A stretch of 8,985 nt of DNA from positions 1-8,985 of the forward strand of contig CBFCWF010000175.1 of NCBI GenBank assembly GCA_965601425.1, read 5' to 3'. Shown here one piece after another: positions 5,291 through 8,985 of the stretch; positions within the stretch are counted from its first letter, which is position 1, and the number at the start of each line of letters is the position of its first letter. A model generated the notes under the pieces. It searched no databases. It worked only from the letters and a program-made list of their open reading frames with translations, and was not told where the DNA came from. Made by a program: the position numbers and the translations under genes. This DNA is from Thiosocius sp965601425. GTDB lineage: Bacteria > Pseudomonadota > Gammaproteobacteria > Chromatiales > Chromatiaceae.

Positions 5291-7096
5291 ATGTCGAATG
5301 AACAACGCCCCATCACGATGGACGAGGCCCCCACCCTCGCGCAGCTGTTCGGCGAACGCTGCAGCCGGACCCCGGACGGGCTCGCCTATGTGCAATATCT
5401 GGACGGTGAATGGCAGCGCTTCACCTGGACGCAGACCCGGCATGAGGTTGCGCGATGGCAGGCTGCGATGGTCACCGACGGTCTCCAGCCGGGGGAGCGC
5501 ATTGCGGTCATGTGTCGAAACAGTCGCGAGTGGGTTATCTGTGACCAGGCGGCGCAGGGTCTGGGGCTGGTCACTGTCCCGGTCTACACCAACGATCATG
5601 CCGAAAACATCGCCTGGATTCTGTCCGATTCCGGGTCCAGCATGCTGGTGCTGGGCAGCATCGCGCAATGGAACGAGCTGTCTGGTCTGCATGAGCAACT
5701 CGGCGCGCTGCGACGCGTGCTATGCCTCGAACCCGGTGCTGTCGGCACCGCCAATCTGGCAACGCTGGACGAGTGGCTGGCCGCAGCCGGCGAGGCGCCG
5801 GCATACCGCTGCCGCCCCGGCGAGCCGGACAGCCTGGCGACCATCGTGTACACCTCTGGCACCACGGGCCGCCCCAAGGGCGTGATGCTCAGTCACCGCA
5901 ACATCCTGTTCAACATCCAGGCGACGCTGCAGCTGTTCGAGGTGTTCGCGCACGACCTGATGCTGTCGTTTCTGCCCCTGTCGCATGCGTTCGAGCGCAC
6001 CGTGGGTTACTACCTGCCGATGACCACTGGCACAGCGGTGGCCTATAACCGCTCGATCCCGAGGCTCGCGGAAGACCTGACGGCGATCCGGCCGACTCTG
6101 ATGATCTCGGTGCCGCGCATCTTCGAGCGCATCTACGGCAGGATCATGGACAAGCTGGCCCGTGAGCCGGCCGTAAAGCGACGGCTGTTCCAGATGGCCA
6201 CGGACATCGGTTGGACGCATTTCCTTTATCGCCAGGGTCGCGGCGCCTGGCAGCCAGGTTTTCTGCTCCGCCCCCTGCTCGACAAGCTCGTCGCCAGTAA
6301 GGTCCGCGCCAGGTTCGGCGGGCGTATGCGCTTCACGGTCTGCGGCGGCGCCCCACTGCCGCCGGACGTGGCCCGCCTGTTCATCGGCCTGGGGATCCCG
6401 GTCGTGCAGGGCTATGGCCTTACCGAGACCGCACCGGTCATCGCCGGCAACCCGCTGGACAACAACGAACCATCGTCCGTCGGCATCCCGCTGCCGGGGG
6501 TGGAGGTGCAGGTCGCCGCGGATGACGAGCTGCTCACGCGCAGCCCGGCCGTTATGCTCGGCTACTGGAACAACCCGGAAGCAACCCGCGGGATCATCGA
6601 TGCCGGTGGCTGGTTGCACACCGGCGACAAGGCGTCCATCAGCCCCGACGGGCATATCCGGATCATCGGACGCCTCAAGGACATCATCGTGCTCTCCAAT
6701 GGCGAGAAGGTGCCACCGGGCGACATGGAAAACGCGATCGCGCTGGACGAACTGGTCGATCAGGTCATGGTCATTGGCGAGGGCAGGCCTTATCTCAGCG
6801 CGCTGGTGGTGCCGAACCCCGATGCCCTGGCGCGGGTCGCCGAGGCCCTCGATCTCGATTCCGCCGCCACGGGCAAGGGAACCAAGCGGGACGAGCAGCT
6901 GCGTGCGCTCATGCTGAAACGCCTGCAGCGGCGCACCGCGGCGTTTCCCGGCTACGCCCGACTGCGTCGAGTTGCGTTGGTCAACGAGCCCTGGACGCCG
7001 GATAACGGGCTGGCAACGCCCACTCTGAAGCTGCGCCGACACGCGATACTGGAACGTTACGGGGCCCTTACCGAAGGCCTGTATGCGGGACACTGA
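5291..7096 (+). CDS. Long-chain fatty acid-CoA ligase, AMP-forming (FadD15-like)
   Basis: This 601-residue enzyme of the ANL superfamily activates a fatty acid with ATP to an acyl-adenylate and then to acyl-CoA, the entry step for beta-oxidation and lipid use. Its length and motif spacing match the FadD15/bubblegum-like group, which is longer than E. coli FadD (561). Motifs in order: ATP/AMP loop YTSGTTGRPKG (187-197), FLPLSHAFER (227-236), GYGLTET (374-380), GYWNNPEAT (424-432), TGD with ribose-binding Asp446, the hinge GRLKDIIVLSNGEK (460-473) with Arg461, and the acylation Lys580 in TPTLKLRR. All key residues are present, so the enzyme should be active. No membrane segment is obvious. A strong Shine-Dalgarno precedes the start. 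The last 14 bases overlap the thioesterase gene, so the two are translated from one mRNA. The chain-length preference is inferred from subfamily resemblance only. Confidence 0.94.
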   Translation: MSNEQRPITMDEAPTLAQLFGERCSRTPDGLAYVQYLDGEWQRFTWTQTRHEVARWQAAMVTDGLQPGERIAVMCRNSREWVICDQAAQGLGLVTVPVYTNDHAENIAWILSDSGSSMLVLGSIAQWNELSGLHEQLGALRRVLCLEPGAVGTANLATLDEWLAAAGEAPAYRCRPGEPDSLATIVYTSGTTGRPKGVMLSHRNILFNIQATLQLFEVFAHDLMLSFLPLSHAFERTVGYYLPMTTGTAVAYNRSIPRLAEDLTAIRPTLMISVPRIFERIYGRIMDKLAREPAVKRRLFQMATDIGWTHFLYRQGRGAWQPGFLLRPLLDKLVASKVRARFGGRMRFTVCGGAPLPPDVARLFIGLGIPVVQGYGLTETAPVIAGNPLDNNEPSSVGIPLPGVEVQVAADDELLTRSPAVMLGYWNNPEATRGIIDAGGWLHTGDKASISPDGHIRIIGRLKDIIVLSNGEKVPPGDMENAIALDELVDQVMVIGEGRPYLSALVVPNPDALARVAEALDLDSAATGKGTKRDEQLRALMLKRLQRRTAAFPGYARLRRVALVNEPWTPDNGLATPTLKLRRHAILERYGALTEGLYAGH

Positions 7097-7481
7097 ACAG
7101 GTCGCCCAGCGCGAGCTGACCTACCGCGTGGTTGCGATGCCTGCCGATGCCAACGCCTACGGCGACATCTTCGGCGGCTGGCTGATGTCACAGGTCGACA
7201 TCGCCGGCAGCATTCTCGCGATCCGGGTGGCCGAGGGCCGGGTGGCCACCGTGGCGGTCAAGGAGTTCCGCTTTCTTGCCCCGGTAGCCATCGGGGATCT
7301 GATCAGTTGCTACGCGGAACTGCGCCGGCGTGGGAAGAGTTCGGTCACGGTGCACGTCGTCGCCGAGGCCTGCCGCCAGCTCGATGCGCACGAGGTCAAG
7401 GTGGTCGCAGACGCAACGCTGGTCTATGTCGCATTGAACAATGACGGCCGGCCGCGCCACCTTCGCCCGCTCGACCACTGA
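7083..7481 (+). CDS. yciA: Acyl-CoA thioesterase, YciA-type hotdog fold
   Basis: This 132-residue single hotdog-domain enzyme hydrolyses acyl-CoA to free acid and CoA. It closely resembles E. coli and Haemophilus YciA, with the signature MPADANAYGDIFGGWLMSQ (19-37) followed by the catalytic Asp39 in QVDIAG, then GRVATVAVKEFRFLAPVAIGD (52-72). Members assemble as hexamers and act on a broad range of acyl-CoAs in the cytoplasm. The ATG overlaps the end of the acyl-CoA synthetase by 14 bases, with GAAGG (7073-7077) 5 nt upstream inside the synthetase gene, so translation is probably coupled. The pair makes and breaks the same class of molecule, which suggests control of CoA pools or acyl chain release. 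The C-terminus (RPRHLRPLDH) is ordinary for the family. Confidence 0.93.
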   Translation: MRDTEQVAQRELTYRVVAMPADANAYGDIFGGWLMSQVDIAGSILAIRVAEGRVATVAVKEFRFLAPVAIGDLISCYAELRRRGKSSVTVHVVAEACRQLDAHEVKVVADATLVYVALNNDGRPRHLRPLDH

Positions 7482-7490
7482 CGACTGCGG

Positions 7491-7496
7491 TATAAT
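7491..7496 (+). promoter_or_regulatory. Candidate -10 box of the copper chaperone gene
   Basis: A perfect TATAAT lies 10 bp past the thioesterase stop and 58 bp before the chaperone ATG. No good -35 is seen at 16-18 bp; CTCGAC at 7470-7475 is 15 bp away and weak. An activator-dependent promoter is possible. The chaperone thus appears to be expressed separately from the lipid pair. Confidence 0.45.
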
Positions 7497-7499
7497 TTG

Positions 7500-7524
7500 C
7501 AGGCAGGCCAAGGCGACCTGCCTG
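7500..7524 (+). repeat. 8-bp inverted repeat at the expected transcription start of the chaperone gene
   Basis: CAGGCAGG (7500-7507) and CCTGCCTG (7517-7524) are perfect inverted repeats with a 9-bp spacer, starting 4 bp after TATAAT. Each arm also contains a short internal AGG repeat. The position would suit an operator for a repressor, or a stable 5' hairpin in the mRNA. There is no following T-run, so a terminator for the thioesterase is less likely. Confidence 0.45.
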
Positions 7525-7554
7525 GCCGTCACAAGATCCGATTTGGAGCGTCTA

Positions 7555-8028
7555 ATGAAGTTGTTTTTCTCTGGGGTCCCCGGCCTGTTGATCGCGGGAT
7601 CGCTCGCCCTCGGTTGCGCGATGGGCACGCAGGCAGCGGGGGTTGCCGACGAGGTCTCGGTCATCGATCCTTACGTCCGGGCGGTTCCGCCAGTGGCCGA
7701 GACCACGGCTGCGTTCATGCAGTTCCTCAACGCAGGGACCGCGGCGCAGTTCCTGGTCGATGCGGCGACGCCAGCGGCTGGAAAAGTCGAGCTGCACACG
7801 CATATCCACGATGAAGGGGTAATGCGCATGCGCCGGGTGCCGCATATCGAGCTGCCACCAAACAAAACGGTCTCGCTCGAGCCGGGTGCAGATCACATCA
7901 TGTTGTTCGAGCTGTCCACGGAGCTGAAGCCGGGCGACCGGATCCCGCTCACGCTCACGTTCGGGGATGGCTCCAGCAAACAGATCTCGGCCGAGGTGCG
8001 GACTGTGGAAAGCCGGATGCACCACTGA
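7555..8028 (+). CDS. Periplasmic copper chaperone PCu(A)C
   Basis: This 157-residue protein is a PCu(A)C-domain (formerly DUF461) copper chaperone, which carries Cu(I) in the periplasm and helps build the CuA or CuB centre of cytochrome c oxidase. The copper motif H-X10-M-X21-H-X-M is exact: His81, Met92, His114, Met116. It sits in VELHTHIHDEGVMRM and ADHIMLFEL. Extra possible ligands are His83, His85, Met90 and the C-terminal MHH. Residues 1-28 form a signal peptide, with likely Sec cleavage after TQAA (25-28); Cys21 in LALGC is a poor lipobox, so lipidation is less likely. The ATG at 7555 is chosen because GGAG (7545-7548) stands 6 nt upstream and it begins the signal peptide; the frame is open further up but without one. 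No oxidase or Sco gene is in view. Confidence 0.93.
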   Translation: MKLFFSGVPGLLIAGSLALGCAMGTQAAGVADEVSVIDPYVRAVPPVAETTAAFMQFLNAGTAAQFLVDAATPAAGKVELHTHIHDEGVMRMRRVPHIELPPNKTVSLEPGADHIMLFELSTELKPGDRIPLTLTFGDGSSKQISAEVRTVESRMHH

Positions 8029-8056
8029 CCGAGCAAGTCTGCGGTCCCATCGGAGC

Positions 8057-8086
8057 CGCTCTGGAGAGCGCTTCGCTGCGAGTTTT
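8057..8086 (+). terminator. Weak hairpin after the copper chaperone gene
   Basis: CGCTC (8057-8061), loop TGGA, GAGCG (8066-8070) form a short stem 29 nt past the chaperone stop. TTTT follows only at 8083-8086, too far for a standard intrinsic terminator. An overlapping AGCG-CTT-CGCT stem (8067-8077) lies nearer to the T-run. It may attenuate transcription into the TRAP receptor gene. Confidence 0.2.
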
Positions 8087-8120
8087 CGTCGCCCACAAGC
8101 CCGCGGATGCGTTTCAATGC

Positions 8121-8125
8121 AGGAG
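8121..8125 (+). promoter_or_regulatory. Ribosome binding site that selects the TRAP receptor start
   Basis: AGGAG touches ATG 8126 directly but stands 6 nt before the in-frame GTG at 8132, which makes GTG the better start. Another in-frame ATG at 8117 lies before this site and lacks its own. Confidence 0.55.
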
Positions 8126-8131
8126 ATGCCC

Positions 8132-8985
8132 GTGCACAAGTCGTCGTTGAGCCGCTGGCTCGTCGTGTTGCTCGCCTTGTCGATGATCGCCTGTGATAAG
8201 GCCGAACAGGCCACGACGCAGACCGCCGGGCCGCTCGATCGTTTCACACTCAAGCTCGCCGAGACCTGGGGGCCGAACTACCCGATCTTCGGTGAGGCCA
8301 CGAAACGCCTTGCGGCCATGGTCGACCGGATGTCCGCTGGGCGACTGACGATCACGATCGACTCGTCGAACAAACACAAGGCGCCGTTCGGCGTACTGGA
8401 CATGGTCAAGGCCGGCCAGTACGACATCGGACACTCGGCGTCTTACTATTGGAAAGGCAAGGACCCGAATACCCTCTATTTCACCAGTATGCCGTTCAGC
8501 ATGACGGCGCCGGAGCAGCTGGCCTGGTTTTACCACGGTGGCGGCATCGAGCTGATGGAAAAGGTCTACCGTCGGCACGGCGTGCTGTCTTTCCCGGGCG
8601 GTAACACCGGCAACCAGATGGCCGGTTGGTTTCGCAAGGAGATCCGGTCGCTCGACGACCTGCAGGGGCTCAAGATACGCATTCCGGGATTCGCCGGCGA
8701 GGTCTTGGCCAGACTGGGTGCCAAACCGACCAATATCCCGCCAGGCGAGCTGTACACTGCGCTCGAGCGCAACACCGTCGATGCGGTCGAATGGGTCGGC
8801 CCGTCCCTCGATCTGCGCATGGGCTTCCACAAGATCGCGCCTTACTACTACACGGGCTGGCACGAGCCCGGCACCGAGCTTCAGTTTTTGGTCAACAGCG
8901 GATCCTGGGACAGGCTGCCGCCCGATCTGCAGGCGATTCTCCGGGTAGCGATGCGTGCAACCGCCTATGACATGTACATCCATGC
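8132..8985 (+). CDS. dctP: TRAP transporter solute-binding protein, DctP family, predicted lipoprotein (3' truncated)
   Basis: The open frame runs off the right edge after 284 residues; the family is usually about 330-370. TRAP receptors capture organic acids in the periplasm and hand them to a DctQM-type permease, expected downstream. The N-terminus MHKSSLSRWLVVLLALSMIAC is a lipoprotein signal with lipobox MIAC and lipidated Cys21; Asp22 at +2 would keep it at the inner membrane by the E. coli Lol rule. The body shows FTLKLAETWGPNYP (38-51), AGQYDIGHSASYYWKGKDP (94-112), GNTGNQMAGWFRKEI (157-171), LQGLKIRIPGFAGEVLARLGA (177-197) and NTVDAVEWVGPSLD (214-227). The conserved Arg183 should bind the substrate carboxylate. 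Gln162, Glu220 and Trp221 resemble the sodium/ligand-site residues of the 2-oxoacid receptor TakP. The start is the GTG after AGGAG. Family assignment is firm; the substrate is inferred. Confidence 0.9.
   Translation, partial: MHKSSLSRWLVVLLALSMIACDKAEQATTQTAGPLDRFTLKLAETWGPNYPIFGEATKRLAAMVDRMSAGRLTITIDSSNKHKAPFGVLDMVKAGQYDIGHSASYYWKGKDPNTLYFTSMPFSMTAPEQLAWFYHGGGIELMEKVYRRHGVLSFPGGNTGNQMAGWFRKEIRSLDDLQGLKIRIPGFAGEVLARLGAKPTNIPPGELYTALERNTVDAVEWVGPSLDLRMGFHKIAPYYYTGWHEPGTELQFLVNSGSWDRLPPDLQAILRVAMRATAYDMYIH

Noticed and set aside
5166..5885. Plus-strand open frame starting in the leader of the acyl-CoA synthetase gene
   Set aside because: It mostly overlaps the synthetase in another frame and has an Arg/Pro/Ser-rich composition typical of a frame shadow. 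The synthetase start has a far better ribosome site.
5720..7093. A 457-codon open frame on the minus strand
   Set aside because: It lies antisense to the acyl-CoA synthetase, whose motifs are all intact. Its translation has no recognisable domain and is typical of antisense frames in GC-rich DNA.
7441..7554. Upstream extension of the copper chaperone frame to an ATG at 7441
   Set aside because: It would overlap the thioesterase gene, place 38 polar residues before the signal peptide, and ignore the well-spaced GGAG before 7555.
8114..8983. A 289-codon open frame on the minus strand
   Set aside because: The plus strand here encodes a clear TRAP receptor with ordered family motifs that runs off the window edge. 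The antisense frame is a by-product of GC-rich codons.
1..8985. Mobile element, CRISPR array, toxin-antitoxin or defence cluster
   Set aside because: No transposase, integrase, regularly spaced repeats, terminal repeats or defence-type domains were seen. The genes are ordinary metabolic and transport families apart from the Gln-rich protein.

Overview
The window is GC-rich bacterial chromosome, most likely from a gammaproteobacterium or a close proteobacterial relative. The evidence is Gram-negative: signal peptides, a PCu(A)C copper chaperone, a YciA-type thioesterase, a TRAP solute receptor, and protein sequences close to proteobacterial family members. The species cannot be named. Genes are packed closely. 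The short gaps between them include AT-rich patches (about 860-910, 1355-1380, 1488-1510 and 5098-5149) that stand out from the GC-rich coding sequence. No rRNA, tRNA, CRISPR array, transposase or integrase was seen.

Layout from left to right. (1) Bases 2-880 (+) are the C-terminal half of a GMC-family FAD alcohol/choline-type dehydrogenase cut by the window edge. (2) Bases 950-1354 (-) encode a small, secreted, Gln/Arg-rich protein of unknown role. (3) Bases 1564-3750 (-) are a two-gene unit, tartronate semialdehyde reductase (GarR/GlxR type) followed by glycerate 2-kinase (TtuD/GckA type). Together they take tartronate semialdehyde to D-glycerate and then to 2-phosphoglycerate, the lower half of the glycerate pathway for glyoxylate or tartrate use. 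The glyoxylate carboligase that would normally feed them is not in view. (4) Divergent from that unit, 3961-5100 (+) is a class V PLP enzyme of the cysteine desulfurase/isopenicillin-epimerase type. (5) Bases 5291-7481 (+) are an overlapping pair, long-chain acyl-CoA synthetase and YciA-type acyl-CoA thioesterase, which make and break acyl-CoA. (6) Bases 7555-8028 (+) are a periplasmic PCu(A)C copper chaperone with its own candidate promoter. (7) From 8132 to the right edge (+) is the receptor of a TRAP transporter, truncated, with a lipoprotein signal and a pocket resembling 2-oxoacid receptors.

The overall theme is uptake and breakdown of small organic acids, alcohols and fatty acids, with one copper-handling gene. 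I found no clear undescribed multi-gene system. The points most worth a second look are the orphan Gln/Arg-rich secreted protein, the predicted inner-membrane-anchored TRAP receptor, an intrinsic-terminator-like structure facing the minus strand where no minus-strand gene exists, and a strong inverted repeat at the copper chaperone promoter.
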